64,000 bases of DNA from an uncultured Paludibaculum sp. (GTDB lineage: Bacteria; Acidobacteriota; Terriglobia; Bryobacterales; Bryobacteraceae): NCBI RefSeq assembly GCF_963665245.1, contig NZ_OY762267.1, forward strand, positions 1,240,001-1,304,000. Reading direction: 5' to 3'. The translations under genes and the position numbers were made by a program. The notes beneath the pieces were generated by a model, which had not been told where the DNA came from, did no database searches, and saw nothing but the letters and a program-made list of their open reading frames with translations. Below, piece by piece: positions 7,683 to 16,347 of the stretch (position 1 is its first letter; every line of letters starts with the position of its first letter).

Positions 7683-8234
7683 ATGCGCCTGTTCATCGGT
7701 CTCGACTTGCCCTACGAAATGCGGCGCAACCTCGAGCTTCTTCTCAAGCTGCTGCAGCCCAAGGCGGACATCGCCTGGAGCCCGCTCTCGAACCTGCACG
7801 TCACCACAAAATTTGTCGGCATGTGGCCGGTGGAACGTCTGGATGAACTGAAGGACGCTCTGCGCGAGGTGCCGCGCCCGGGTCCGCTCAAGATCGGCAT
7901 CCGCGGACTGGGCTGGTTTCCCAATCCCCATAATCCTCATGTGCTCTACGCCGGAATCCAGGCGCCTGATGCATTGCAGCAGTTGGCGAAGGACTGCGAC
8001 GCCGCCTGCGCGGAACTCGGTGTCCCGCCCGAAACGAAGCCGTTCCATCCGCACCTCACTCTCGCCCGCATCAAAGGGCCGGTGGAGTTGTTCCCGCTGA
8101 AGAAGGCCATCGCTGATCTGCCCAGCGCCGACTTCGGCGCCTTCACGGCCAAGGAGTTCCACCTTTACCAGAGCCGCCCCACCGCCGCCGGCTCCGTCTA
8201 TACGAAGTTTGCGTCCTATCCCCTAGAAGTATGA
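7683..8234 (+). CDS. thpR: RNA 2',3'-cyclic phosphodiesterase (2H family)
   Basis: A 183-aa protein of the LigT/ThpR type, which opens 2',3'-cyclic phosphates on RNA ends (and shows RNA ligase activity in vitro in E. coli). Both HxTx catalytic motifs are present: H39-V-T-T42 and H124-L-T-L127. The start MRLFIGLDLP is typical. Its last codons overlap plsY by 4 bp (ATGA), so thpR-plsY-gpsA are probably co-translated. No Shine-Dalgarno is evident before this ATG. Confidence 0.92.
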   Translation: MRLFIGLDLPYEMRRNLELLLKLLQPKADIAWSPLSNLHVTTKFVGMWPVERLDELKDALREVPRPGPLKIGIRGLGWFPNPHNPHVLYAGIQAPDALQQLAKDCDAACAELGVPPETKPFHPHLTLARIKGPVELFPLKKAIADLPSADFGAFTAKEFHLYQSRPTAAGSVYTKFASYPLEV

Positions 8235-8836
8235 CCACCCCATTGTTGATCCTCCTGGCCGCCTACCTGCTTGGCGGAGTTCCATTCGGCTACATTCTTG
8301 TGCGGTTGAAGACCGGCCAGGACGTCCGCTCCATGGGCAGCGGCAACATCGGGGCCACGAATGTCCTGCGCACCTCCGGCCGCGCCGTTGGCATCCTTAC
8401 TCTTCTGTTGGATATCGGTAAGGGCTGGTTTTCCGTCTGGCTGATGGGCCATTTCACCGGCGGCAACCTCTCCTGGATGGCGGGTGCCGCGGTCGCCGTT
8501 GTTCTTGGCCATGCATTCCCCATCTTCCTGAAGTTCCAGGGAGGGAAGGCGGTCGCGAGCTTCGCCGGAGCGGCTCTCGCACTGGCGCCCGCCGCCCTGT
8601 TGGGCGTCATCATTGTTTTTGTCCTGGTCGTCGCCGTCACACGCTTCATCTCGCTGGGCTCCATCCTGGGCGCGGCTCTCTTCCCGCTGGGCGTCTGGCT
8701 TATCTACCACCCGGAATGGCCGGTGATGGCGGCCTGCATCTTCTGCGGCGCCTTCGTCGTCTGGCGTCATAAGTCCAACATCCAGCGTCTACGTGCCGGC
8801 ACCGAGAACGTCTTCCACTTCGGGGGCAAGAAGTAA
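8231..8836 (+). CDS. plsY: Acyl-phosphate:glycerol-3-phosphate acyltransferase
   Basis: A 201-aa membrane enzyme that transfers acyl groups from acyl-phosphate to glycerol-3-phosphate, the first step of phospholipid synthesis. Family signatures seen are YLLGGVPFGYIL at the N-terminus, GSGNIGATNVLR (about residues 36-47), KFQGGKAVASFAG (about 99-111) and a C-terminal FVVWRHKSNIQRL. Five hydrophobic segments fit the known topology. It starts within the thpR stop and its own stop abuts the gpsA GTG, placing the enzyme beside the one that makes its substrate. Confidence 0.95.
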   Translation: MTTPLLILLAAYLLGGVPFGYILVRLKTGQDVRSMGSGNIGATNVLRTSGRAVGILTLLLDIGKGWFSVWLMGHFTGGNLSWMAGAAVAVVLGHAFPIFLKFQGGKAVASFAGAALALAPAALLGVIIVFVLVVAVTRFISLGSILGAALFPLGVWLIYHPEWPVMAACIFCGAFVVWRHKSNIQRLRAGTENVFHFGGKK

Positions 8837-9835
8837 GTGAAGGATCTGTCAGTCATTGGTGGAGGCAGTTGGGGCACCGCTCTCGCCATCGTCCTTGCGC
8901 CTCGTTTTGAGCGCGTCCGCCTGTGGGTGTACGAGCAGGATCTGGCCGAACGCATGCGCACGACGCGCCGCAACGATGTCTACCTGCCCGACAGCACGCT
9001 GCCGGCGAACATCGAAGTCTCTTCGGACGTGCATGCCAGTGCGTTGGGTGCGGAGGTTGTCCTCGGCGTCATGCCGTCGCACCACGCGCGGCCCATCTAC
9101 ACCCAACTACTGCCGGTCCTGCAGCCGGACATGCTGTTCGTCAGCGCGACCAAAGGACTGGAAAACGGCTCGCTCGACCGGGTCAGCGAAGTGATGCGCG
9201 AGGTGATCGGCGTTCAGTTCACGCCTCGTGTCGGCGTCCTGAGCGGTCCCACCTTCGCCAAGGAAGTCGCCCGCGGGGAGCCCGCCGCCATCGTCATCGC
9301 GTCGCATGACGCCGAACTGGCCAGGGCGATCCAGCACGCGTTCTCCGGACCCACACTGCGGCTCTACACCAATAACGATCCCGTGGGCGTCGAAATCGGG
9401 GCCTCGCTCAAGAACGTCATCGCCATCGCCGCCGGTGTCTGCGCCGGACTCGGCCTGGGTGCCAACACCATGGCAGCCCTCATCACCCGAGGTCTTGCGG
9501 AGATTACGCGTCTCGCCATCGCCGCCGGCGGGGAGGCCCGCACGCTTTCTGGCCTGGCCGGGTTGGGCGACCTCGTACTCACCTGCAACGGCGAGTTGAG
9601 CCGCAATCGCACCGTCGGTTTCCAGTTGGGCCAGGGGCGAACGTTGGACGAAATCCTGGGCGGCATGCGCATGGTTGCCGAAGGCGTACAGACGACCTAC
9701 GCCGCCATGGACCTGGCAGCGCGCCTCGGCGTGGAACTGCCTATCACGCGCCAGATGTATGCCATCCTTCGCGAGGGGAAGTCCCCACGCGAGGGTCTGC
9801 GCGACCTGATGGACCGGTCGTTGAAAGAAGAGTAG
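8837..9835 (+). CDS. gpsA: Glycerol-3-phosphate dehydrogenase [NAD(P)+]
   Basis: 332 aa. It reduces dihydroxyacetone phosphate to sn-glycerol-3-phosphate. The Rossmann motif is at the very start (VIGGGSWGTALA). Other signatures are SATKGLENG, LSGPTFAKEVARG, the substrate/active-site region GASLKNVIAIAAG with the catalytic Lys, and TCNGELSRNRTVG. The start is GTG, immediately after the plsY TAA with no spacing, so translation is likely coupled. Product feeds PlsY directly. Length and motifs are complete. Confidence 0.96.
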   Translation: MKDLSVIGGGSWGTALAIVLAPRFERVRLWVYEQDLAERMRTTRRNDVYLPDSTLPANIEVSSDVHASALGAEVVLGVMPSHHARPIYTQLLPVLQPDMLFVSATKGLENGSLDRVSEVMREVIGVQFTPRVGVLSGPTFAKEVARGEPAAIVIASHDAELARAIQHAFSGPTLRLYTNNDPVGVEIGASLKNVIAIAAGVCAGLGLGANTMAALITRGLAEITRLAIAAGGEARTLSGLAGLGDLVLTCNGELSRNRTVGFQLGQGRTLDEILGGMRMVAEGVQTTYAAMDLAARLGVELPITRQMYAILREGKSPREGLRDLMDRSLKEE

Positions 9836-9878
9836 CCGTCAGTTCCCGACAGGCGGATATGGAATTTCCGTAACCTGG

Positions 9879-9906
9879 TGTAAACCCACTCCGTGCTGCT
9901 CGCGTC
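9879..9906 (+). promoter_or_regulatory. Candidate ECF-type autoregulatory promoter
   Basis: TGTAAAC (9879-9885) is followed after exactly 17 bp by CGTC (9903-9906), the AAC / CGTC arrangement of ECF sigma promoters. It lies just before the ECF sigma gene. Transcription would begin only a few bases before the ATG, which has no Shine-Dalgarno. Autoregulation is inferred from position. Confidence 0.45.
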
Positions 9907-9915
9907 ATCACATGC

Positions 9916-10548
9916 ATGACCAGCGGAATCTCCCTGCAACCTTCCACGCCCGGGCGGGTTCAATCGGGTGTGGCGGTTGCGGTTGCGATCGACCTGGATG
10001 CGGCACTCATGCTGCGCGTGCGCGACGGGGATCCTGCCTGTTTCGCGCAACTGCTGGAACGGCATCGGTCTTCGGTCATCAACTTTCTTTTCCGCATGGT
10101 CCAAAACAAAGCTATCGCCGAGGAGTTGGCCCAGGAGGTGTTCCTCCGGGTCTACCGCTCGCGTTTGAGCTACGAGGCCTCCGCCAAGTTCACCACATGG
10201 CTGTTCCGCATCGCGACCAACCTGGCGTTCAACTGGCTGCGCGACGAGAAGGGTCTCAAGTCGCAGGATAGCCTCCAGGATGATAGCGCCCAGAACGCGA
10301 CCCGGCGGCTGAGCGACGGACAGCCTAGTGTGGAATCTGTACTTGTCCATCAGGTGAAGCTGCACGAAGTGCGGGAGGCGATCGCCAAACTGCCCGCCAA
10401 ACAACGGGCTGCGATCTTGATGCACAAATACGAAGAGATGGAGTATGCTCAAATCGCGAAGGTGCTCTGCTGCTCGGAATCGGCTGTGAAGTCTCTTCTG
10501 TTCCGGGCGTACGAGAGCCTGCGCGCGAGGCTGGCGCAATACGCCTGA
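9916..10548 (+). CDS. ECF-family RNA polymerase sigma factor
   Basis: A 210-aa sigma-70 family factor of group 4. Region 2 spans about residues 30-105, with the core-binding stretch AEELAQEVFLRVYR and the -10-reading part TWLFRIATNLAFNWLRDEK. Region 4 covers about 150-205, with the HTH YAQIAKVLCCSESAVKSLLFRA split over two helices. About 28 residues precede region 2, so a later start is conceivable. The anti-sigma factor follows 7 bp downstream. An ECF-type promoter just upstream suggests it transcribes its own operon. The inducing stress is unknown. Confidence 0.92.
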   Translation: MTSGISLQPSTPGRVQSGVAVAVAIDLDAALMLRVRDGDPACFAQLLERHRSSVINFLFRMVQNKAIAEELAQEVFLRVYRSRLSYEASAKFTTWLFRIATNLAFNWLRDEKGLKSQDSLQDDSAQNATRRLSDGQPSVESVLVHQVKLHEVREAIAKLPAKQRAAILMHKYEEMEYAQIAKVLCCSESAVKSLLFRAYESLRARLAQYA

Positions 10549-10555
10549 CGCAAGG

Positions 10556-11017
10556 ATGACCCAGGAACGCTCACCGCAATGCCCGCTGGAATCCGACGAA
10601 CACGCCTGGGTTCTGATGGATTACTGCGCCGGTCATCTCGACCGTCAAAGTCAAGAAATACTTGAACTTCACATCGCCAACTGCCTCCACTGCAAGGAGT
10701 TCTGCGCCGATCAGAGAGCCGTCTGGAAGACTCTGGACGTTTGGCGCCCCGCTCCGCTGGACCCGGGTTTTGACGCCCGCCTGTTCGCACTGATTCAGGA
10801 ACGCCCGGGCTGGACGACACGCGTCGTTTCCTGGCTGCGAGAGGTCTCCTGGAAGCCGGCCATTCCGGCCGCCGCCCTGCTCACCGCGTATTTCGTCATC
10901 GTGGCTCCGATGCCACCGGCGCCTCGGATCACCCAGACCCGGGCTGAGGTCCAGCAGGTGGAGCAGGCCCTGGCCGACCTCGACATGCTGCAGCAGCTCA
11001 AGTTGAGTGATCGATGA
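10556..11017 (+). CDS. Zinc-finger anti-sigma factor, single membrane span
   Basis: 153 aa. A ZAS-type motif H39-x3-C43-x2-C46 lies in an N-terminal helical domain (LELHIANCLHCKEFC), the part that clamps ECF sigma factors. A hydrophobic segment at about residues 101-117 probably anchors it in the membrane, leaving a short acidic extracytoplasmic tail. Location immediately after the sigma gene, and an ATGA overlap with the next gene, make it the cognate regulator. It may release the sigma factor by proteolysis or conformational change; the sequence does not show which. Confidence 0.85.
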   Translation: MTQERSPQCPLESDEHAWVLMDYCAGHLDRQSQEILELHIANCLHCKEFCADQRAVWKTLDVWRPAPLDPGFDARLFALIQERPGWTTRVVSWLREVSWKPAIPAAALLTAYFVIVAPMPPAPRITQTRAEVQQVEQALADLDMLQQLKLSDR

Positions 11018-11499
11018 GTGGTCCCAAGTTCCTGCAATTCATAGCACTTATCCTGACGTGTAAGCCGGTGTTCGCGCTCGCGCAACCGGCACGCAGGCAG
11101 GCATCCGGCCCGGTAGAGCGGATTCGCCGAATGCCGCCGGAGCAGCGCCGCCGGACTCTGGAAAATCTCCCGCCCGATCGCCGCAAACAGGCGGAACAGC
11201 GCCTGCAGCGACTCGATGCCCTGCCGGCCGAGGAACGAGAGGCTCTTCAGCACCGGTACGACGCATTCCAGAAACTGCCGACGGAACGTCAGGAGCGCGC
11301 TCGGGGTATCTTTCAGAAGTTCAATGCCCTGGACGACGAGCCCCGCGCTCGCGTGCAGAACGAAATGGACTCGCTGCGCGCGCTTTCATCTCCCGCCCGA
11401 GGTGAACGACTTAAGAGCAAGCAGTTCAAGAAAGACTTCAATTCGAGCGAGCAGTCGATTCTCTCCGACTATGCGGCGCTACTGGACGAAAAGCCGTAG
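11014..11499 (+). CDS. Exported DUF3106-like protein
   Basis: 161 aa with an N-terminal hydrophobic export signal (about residues 5-24). The mature part is almost wholly charged helix, with the repeated pattern LP-x-E/D-R-x(3)-L and R-R-MPPEQRR, characteristic of DUF3106. The ATG overlaps the anti-sigma stop (ATGA), so the two are translationally coupled. Being exported beside a membrane anti-sigma factor, it could be a periplasmic sensor or partner, similar in position to RseB-like or CpxP-like proteins; that role is inference. Confidence 0.75.
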   Translation: MSGPKFLQFIALILTCKPVFALAQPARRQASGPVERIRRMPPEQRRRTLENLPPDRRKQAEQRLQRLDALPAEEREALQHRYDAFQKLPTERQERARGIFQKFNALDDEPRARVQNEMDSLRALSSPARGERLKSKQFKKDFNSSEQSILSDYAALLDEKP

Positions 11500-11528
11500 T
11501 TGCTGCATTCTAGAGGAACGAGGGCGGG

Positions 11529-11765
11529 ATGGAACTTCCCACTGACCAGGAGTCGCGGGCGATCGAGAAGCTGATCGCCGAGATCGACCAGCTTGATGCC
11601 TATAGGGATCGGGTGGGTCGTCGTGTGATTCTGGCGTTCATCTGCACCTTTGCCCTGGCGTTGGGCCTGCTGGTCTACGTAGCGCTGACGGGCGGCCCTG
11701 GACGCAGGCTGCTGCGTCCGCCAGGACCGCGTGTTCCCGGGGTACTACAGGCCGCGCCTCGTTGA
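11529..11765 (+). CDS. 78-aa single-span membrane protein in the ECF operon
   Basis: Starts MELPTDQESRAIEKLIAEID, a predicted amphipathic helix of about 30 residues, then one hydrophobic span (about 35-54, ILAFICTFALALGLLVYVA) and a short Arg/Pro-rich tail. It lies 29 bp after the DUF3106 gene on the same strand and shares a purine-rich GAGGGCGGG before its ATG. No family recognised. It probably belongs to the sigma/anti-sigma operon as an accessory envelope component. Confidence 0.6.
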   Translation: MELPTDQESRAIEKLIAEIDQLDAYRDRVGRRVILAFICTFALALGLLVYVALTGGPGRRLLRPPGPRVPGVLQAAPR

Positions 11766-11800
11766 GAGAAACTCCCACCGCCCGCCACTAACCCTGTGTG

Positions 11801-12964
11801 ATGCAATCGGGCCCAATTCCCGCCCTCGACGGACTGCGTGGCATTGCCATCCTTCTTGTTTTATTTCTTCACTTTAGAGCACCGGACTTGCAGCACCCAT
11901 GGAAAGGATTCCTAGGTATCGGCTGGGTGGGTGTGCAGATCTTCTTCGTCCTGTCCGGCTTCCTGATCACCGGCATCCTGCTTGACAGCCGGCGATCATC
12001 GAACTACTTCAGCTCTTTCTGGATGCGGCGCATCCTACGCATCTTCCCGCTGTACTTCGCCGCCTTGATCGTGCTGTTGATTGCTTTTTCGACAGTCGTC
12101 GACCCACAGTACTTTTCCCTTCCAAATCAATCAGATCGGATCTATTACTGGATGTACTTGAATAACTGGATTCCGCTGCCGGCGGACGGCCGCCTGGAGC
12201 ACATCCTGGGGCATTTCTGGTCGTTGGCGGCGGAGGAGCAGTTCTATCTGGTCTGGCCCATCGCGGTGTGGCTGCTGCCCGGGCGAAGGCTCTTCCGGTA
12301 TTGCGGCGTCGCCTGTTTGGTTGTACTTGCAGGCAGAAGCTGGTGTGCCTGGCAGAACTGGGATCCTGGCTGGATCTACCGCAACACGATCCTGCGGGCA
12401 GACGCACTGATGATGGGCGCCATGGCGGCGATTGTGGTGCGGGATGCGGATTGGCTGAGGCGCGCCAGTCCTTGGCTCAAACCCGCACTGTGGGGTACAG
12501 GGGCGTCCGCGGCGGGCATCGTTGTCGCGGGCCGAGGAACGCACTACCTCCATCGGCCGGTACTGACCGCCGGAATGACCGTGTTTGCCGCACTATTCAC
12601 GGTTCTCTTGACGGTGATTGTGACCACGAAGCCCGACAGCGGACCCGTCTGCCACCCGGTGCTTCGATGGCTGGGAAGGCACAGCTACGGGATGTACGTC
12701 TGGCACTGGCCCCTGGCATATGCGATGTACTATTCCTATCCACTGATGGGCCTAGAAAAAGGACCCGGCCAGATTGCCATGTTGGTGGCGGGTCTGGCCG
12801 GGTCCAGTTTGCTCGGTTGGCTCAGCTACGAGCTGTATGAAAAGCACTTCCTGCGATTAAAGCGATACTTTAAAGCAAAGCCGGAAATTACTCAGGAACG
12901 AGCCTTCTTCACGGCCTCGGTCAGTGCGGGTACGACGTCGAACAGGTCGCCGACGACGCCGTAG
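11801..12964 (+). CDS. Membrane acyltransferase, acyltransferase-3 (OafA/YrhL) family
   Basis: A 387-aa multi-span protein of the family that O-acylates surface sugars or other envelope molecules. Seen are the opening ALDGLRGIAILLVLFLH, with the catalytic-type His, then GWVGVQIFFVLSGFLITGIL and RRILRIFPLYFAALI, followed by about ten hydrophobic helices. ATG at 11801 is used; a GTG sits one codon upstream. The final 24 codons run into etfA on the opposite strand, so the two genes overlap tail to tail by 73 bp. The last 19 residues (after [10 protein letters not shown]) look unlike the family and may be read-through of an eroded end. Confidence 0.88.
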   Translation: MQSGPIPALDGLRGIAILLVLFLHFRAPDLQHPWKGFLGIGWVGVQIFFVLSGFLITGILLDSRRSSNYFSSFWMRRILRIFPLYFAALIVLLIAFSTVVDPQYFSLPNQSDRIYYWMYLNNWIPLPADGRLEHILGHFWSLAAEEQFYLVWPIAVWLLPGRRLFRYCGVACLVVLAGRSWCAWQNWDPGWIYRNTILRADALMMGAMAAIVVRDADWLRRASPWLKPALWGTGASAAGIVVAGRGTHYLHRPVLTAGMTVFAALFTVLLTVIVTTKPDSGPVCHPVLRWLGRHSYGMYVWHWPLAYAMYYSYPLMGLEKGPGQIAMLVAGLAGSSLLGWLSYELYEKHFLRLKRYFKAKPEITQERAFFTASVSAGTTSNRSPTTP

Positions 12965-13866
12965 TCGGCCACCTCGAAGATGGGCGCGGCGGAGTCCTTG
13001 TTGATGGCCACGATGCACTTGGAGCCCTTCATGCCGACCAGGTGCTGGATGGCCCCGGAGATACCTACAGCCAAATAGACTTTGGGGGCCACGGTCTGGC
13101 CGGAGCTGCCGACCTGGCGTTCCATGGGGAGCCAGCCAGAGTCGCAGATAGGCCGCGAGGCAGCCAGTTCGGCGCCCAGCGCTTCCGCCAACTCCTGCAC
13201 CAGCGGGAGGTTGCCCTCTTCCTTGATGCCGCGGCCAACCGCTACGATCAACTCCGCGGCCGAAAGATCGACGGCGCGGGCCGATTCGCGGAATGGTGCT
13301 TCTGGCTTCTGGCGGATCTGGGTGGCCTCCAGCAGGGGCGTCCGGGTTTCGATAGGTGCGGAGCCCGCCACCAGCGACTCGGCGCGGTAGGCGCCCGCCT
13401 GGAGCGATGCAAATACCGGGGCACCAGCGGCGGAGGAGTAGGAGGCGTTCAATTTGCCCTGAAAGAGCTGGCGTTCGAACGCAACAGCCTGGCCTTCGAC
13501 GCGGAAAGCAATGACGTCGCTGAGCAGGACACGCTCGAAACGGGTGGCCAGCTTGGGTCCGAAGTCGCGCACCTGATAGGTGTGCGGCATCAGGACGTAG
13601 TCGGGTTGCAGGTCCTTGATCAGGCCGGCCAAGGCCGCGGTAGCTCCGTCGGCCGTGTACTGGTCAAGCAGGTCGTGTTCCAGGGCGATGACGCCGTCCA
13701 GTTGGTAGGCGGCCAAGTCCGCCGAAGGAGTGGACTTTCCAAAAACGCAGGCGCGCACCGGAAGTCCAAGGTCACGACCCAGTTGCTGCCCGGCGGCGAG
13801 CGTCTCGAAGGACATCTTGTGCCAGACGCCGGCCGACTGTTCGGTTATGACAAGAATGCCGCTCAT
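12892..13866 (-). CDS. etfA: Electron transfer flavoprotein, alpha subunit
   Basis: 324 aa; with EtfB forms the FAD/AMP heterodimer that passes electrons from acyl-CoA and other dehydrogenases to the quinone pool. The C-terminal FAD domain shows [31 protein letters not shown] in two blocks (about residues 225-275), and [21 protein letters not shown]. The start overlaps etfB's stop by 4 bp (ATGA). Its 3' end overlaps the convergent acyltransferase gene. Confidence 0.95.
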   Translation of the reverse strand: MSGILVITEQSAGVWHKMSFETLAAGQQLGRDLGLPVRACVFGKSTPSADLAAYQLDGVIALEHDLLDQYTADGATAALAGLIKDLQPDYVLMPHTYQVRDFGPKLATRFERVLLSDVIAFRVEGQAVAFERQLFQGKLNASYSSAAGAPVFASLQAGAYRAESLVAGSAPIETRTPLLEATQIRQKPEAPFRESARAVDLSAAELIVAVGRGIKEEGNLPLVQELAEALGAELAASRPICDSGWLPMERQVGSSGQTVAPKVYLAVGISGAIQHLVGMKGSKCIVAINKDSAAPIFEVADYGVVGDLFDVVPALTEAVKKARS

Positions 13867-14633
13867 AGGGCCCTCACCTCGAACTTGAGTTTCTCGACCA
13901 GTGTGGCCGCCTGCTGGGCCGGGCTGCCCTCGATCATCTGGGTTTGTTTCACGCGCTGCGGCTGATAGATGCTTTGCAGGCGCACAGTGGCCTCAGGAGC
14001 GACTCCGAGGTCGGCGGCGGTGATGTTCTTCACCTCCTTCGACTTCGCTTTCTTAATGCCCATCAGAGTCGCGTAGCGGAGCTTATTGATGCCGCTCTGA
14101 ATCGTCAGGATGGCGGGTAGCGGCATGGAGACATGCTGGAACCAGCCGCTTTCGAGCTCACGTTTGACGCGGAGGGTCGCCCCCTCGACGTCGACGGCCA
14201 TGATGATGGTGGCGTGGGGCAGGCCCATGAGTTCGGCCATCACGACGCCCGTCTGGCCGCTGCCGAGGTCGTCGGACTGGAGGCCGGTGAGAACCAGGTC
14301 GGGCTGTTCGGCCGCCGCGGCCTTGGCGAGCAGGCGGGCAAGACTCAGGGTGTCGTAGGCACCCAGGCTGTCGTCCTCGATGTGGATGGCGCGATCGGCG
14401 CCCTTGGCCAGCGCTTCGCGGATTGCGGAGGTGGCCCGTTCGGGTCCGGCACACAAAACGACGACTTCCCCTCCGTGTTGCTCTTTCAACTGAAGAGCCG
14501 CTTCGAGGGCATAGGCGTCGGGTTCGTTGATCTCAAAACTCAGTTCGGACTCGTCCAGCCAAAGGGCAGCCGCATCGACTTTCAGGAGCGAGTCGCGCGC
14601 CGGCACCTGTTTGAGGGCGACGAGGATCTTCAT
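13863..14633 (-). CDS. etfB: Electron transfer flavoprotein, beta subunit
   Basis: 256 aa, partner of EtfA. Family features are MKILVALKQVPA at the start, INEPDAYALEAALQLKE (about 40-55), LLAKAAAAEQPDLVLTG, and the AMP-binding region LQSDDLGSGQTGVVMAELMG. ATG at 14633 is chosen because GAGG lies 5 nt upstream; a GTG two codons earlier lacks spacing. A strong hairpin separates it from fabF, so it is likely its own unit, though no good promoter is seen in the 40-odd bases. Confidence 0.95.
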   Translation of the reverse strand: MKILVALKQVPARDSLLKVDAAALWLDESELSFEINEPDAYALEAALQLKEQHGGEVVVLCAGPERATSAIREALAKGADRAIHIEDDSLGAYDTLSLARLLAKAAAAEQPDLVLTGLQSDDLGSGQTGVVMAELMGLPHATIIMAVDVEGATLRVKRELESGWFQHVSMPLPAILTIQSGINKLRYATLMGIKKAKSKEVKNITAADLGVAPEATVRLQSIYQPQRVKQTQMIEGSPAQQAATLVEKLKFEVRAL

Positions 14634-14658
14634 AGGCACCTCGCGGAATAGATAGAGA

Positions 14659-14686
14659 CGCGCCCTCCCCGTGAGGGAAGGGCGCG
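14659..14686 (-). terminator. Hairpin terminator after fabF
   Basis: CGCGCCCT pairs with AGGGCGCG, with three further GC pairs inside across one mismatch, and TCTCTATCTATT follows on the minus strand. It lies between fabF and etfB, both minus-strand, and should end the acpP-fabF transcript. Confidence 0.65.
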
Positions 14687-14701
14687 CCGGATGAAAGGGA
14701 C

Positions 14702-15949
14702 TTACTCAGTGTAGCGCTTGAAGATCAGGCTGCCGTTGGTACCGCCGAACCCGAAGGAGTTCGACAGCGCATAATCGATCTTCATCTTGCGCGGGGTGAG
14801 GGGCACGAAGTCGATGTTCTGGCACTGCTCATCCACCTCGTAGAGGTTGATGGTAGGCGGTGCGATCTGGTCACGGATGGCGAGTACGGTGATGCCCGCC
14901 TCCAGGCCGCCGGCGCCGCCAAGCAGGTGGCCGGTCATCGATTTGGTGGAACTGACGGCCAAGCCGTTCATGGCATGGTCACCGAAGGCACGGGTGATGG
15001 CCTTGCACTCGATGATGTCGCCAACCGGCGTCGAGGTGCCGTGGGCATTGATGTAGTCCACGGACTCGGGCGCCAATTTGGCATCCTTGAGGGCATTGCG
15101 CATGACACGGAAAGCACCATCGCCGTCTTCAGACGGGGCCGTGATGTGATACGCATCACCGCTCATGCCGTAGCCGACGATCTCGGCGAGGATCTTCGCT
15201 CCGCGGGCCTTGGCGAACTCCAATTCCTCAATGACGAGGATGCCGGCGCCTTCACCCACCACGAATCCGTCACGGTCCTTATCCCACGGACGGGAGGAGC
15301 CATGCGGGTCGTCGTTGCGCGTGGAAAGCGCGCGCAGGGCGGCAAATCCACCCACGCCCATCGGCGTGATGCAGGCCTCGGCGCCGCCGCAGATCATCGC
15401 ATCGGCGTAGCCGTGCTGAATGATGCGAAACGAATCGCCGATACAGTGCGCGCTGGTGGTGCAGGCGGTGGCCGTGGCGGAGTTGGGCCCCTTGGCCCCG
15501 AACCGGATGGAGACGTTGCCGGACGCCAGATTGACGATGGTGGCGGGAATGAAAAATGGTGAGATGCGGCTGGGCCCTTTTTCGAGGAGGTTCCGGTGCT
15601 CGCGCTCAATCACTTCAAAAGCGCCGATGCCGCTTCCAATATAGACACCCACCTGCTCGGCGATGTCCGGTGTCACCTGCAGGCCCGAGGCTTTCATGGC
15701 CTCGTCGGACGCCGCGACCGCGAACTGAATGAAGCGCCCGACCTTCTTGAGTTCCTTCTTCTCGATGAACTGAAGGGGGTCAAAATTCTTCACTTCAGCG
15801 GCGATCCTGGCGCTGAATTGCGTGCTATCGAACTGAGTGATCGGTTCGATGCCGCTCTTGGAGGCTAGGATGCCGGCCCAAGTCTCTTCAGCCGTGTGGC
15901 CGATGGCGGACAGGAGACCGACTCCAGTGACTACCACCCTACGTGACAA
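14702..15949 (-). CDS. fabF: 3-oxoacyl-ACP synthase II
   Basis: 415 aa, the elongating condensing enzyme of type II fatty acid synthesis. The Cys-His-His triad is present: C163 in ATACTTSAHCIGD, His in NAHGTSTPVGD (about 304) and His in SMTGHLLGGAG (about 341). The N-terminal RRVVVTGVGLLSAIG and C-terminal SNSFGFGGTNGSLIF are classical. It follows acpP by 51 bp on the same strand and shares its promoter. Confidence 0.97.
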   Translation of the reverse strand: MSRRVVVTGVGLLSAIGHTAEETWAGILASKSGIEPITQFDSTQFSARIAAEVKNFDPLQFIEKKELKKVGRFIQFAVAASDEAMKASGLQVTPDIAEQVGVYIGSGIGAFEVIEREHRNLLEKGPSRISPFFIPATIVNLASGNVSIRFGAKGPNSATATACTTSAHCIGDSFRIIQHGYADAMICGGAEACITPMGVGGFAALRALSTRNDDPHGSSRPWDKDRDGFVVGEGAGILVIEELEFAKARGAKILAEIVGYGMSGDAYHITAPSEDGDGAFRVMRNALKDAKLAPESVDYINAHGTSTPVGDIIECKAITRAFGDHAMNGLAVSSTKSMTGHLLGGAGGLEAGITVLAIRDQIAPPTINLYEVDEQCQNIDFVPLTPRKMKIDYALSNSFGFGGTNGSLIFKRYTE

Positions 15950-16000
15950 TGAAATTCTCCCGGGGGAAAAGAGTCTCTGAGAAACGACGTCTGACGGCGC

Positions 16001-16237
16001 TTACTTCTTCGCCTTGCCGTCGATGTACTCGACGGCGTCTTTCACCGTCTGGATCTTCTCCGCGTCTTCGTCCGGGATGTCGAGGTCAAAGGCCTCTTCA
16101 AACGCCATGACGAGTTCGACGATGTCGAGCGAATCAGCGCCGAGATCGTCCACGAAAGAGGCGGTGCTATCCACCTGGGCTTCGTCGACGCCAAGTTGCT
16201 CGACAATGATCTGCTTCACTTTTGCTTCAACAGACAT
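16001..16237 (-). CDS. acpP: Acyl carrier protein
   Basis: A 78-aa acidic helical protein; Ser36 in the DSL motif ([13 protein letters not shown]) is the phosphopantetheine site. The ATG at 16237 has GGAGG 5 nt upstream and gives the standard N-terminus [10 protein letters not shown]; an in-frame extension of nine codons is non-homologous. It is transcribed with fabF. Confidence 0.97.
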   Translation of the reverse strand: MSVEAKVKQIIVEQLGVDEAQVDSTASFVDDLGADSLDIVELVMAFEEAFDLDIPDEDAEKIQTVKDAVEYIDGKAKK

Positions 16238-16266
16238 GAAACCTCCAAGAAGTCCACAAAGCACCG

Positions 16267-16295
16267 ATTCTACCGACAGCGCGGATATATTGCAA
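16267..16295 (-). promoter_or_regulatory. Sigma-70 promoter of acpP-fabF
   Basis: TTGCAA (16295-16290), 17-bp spacer, TAGAAT (16272-16267) on the minus strand. The predicted start near 16260 leaves a 23-nt leader containing the GGAGG of acpP. Confidence 0.65.
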
Positions 16296-16347
16296 CGAAG
16301 GGAGGCCGGAATTTCGGTGCCGAAGGTCCGGTACCATACAGGGAGGC

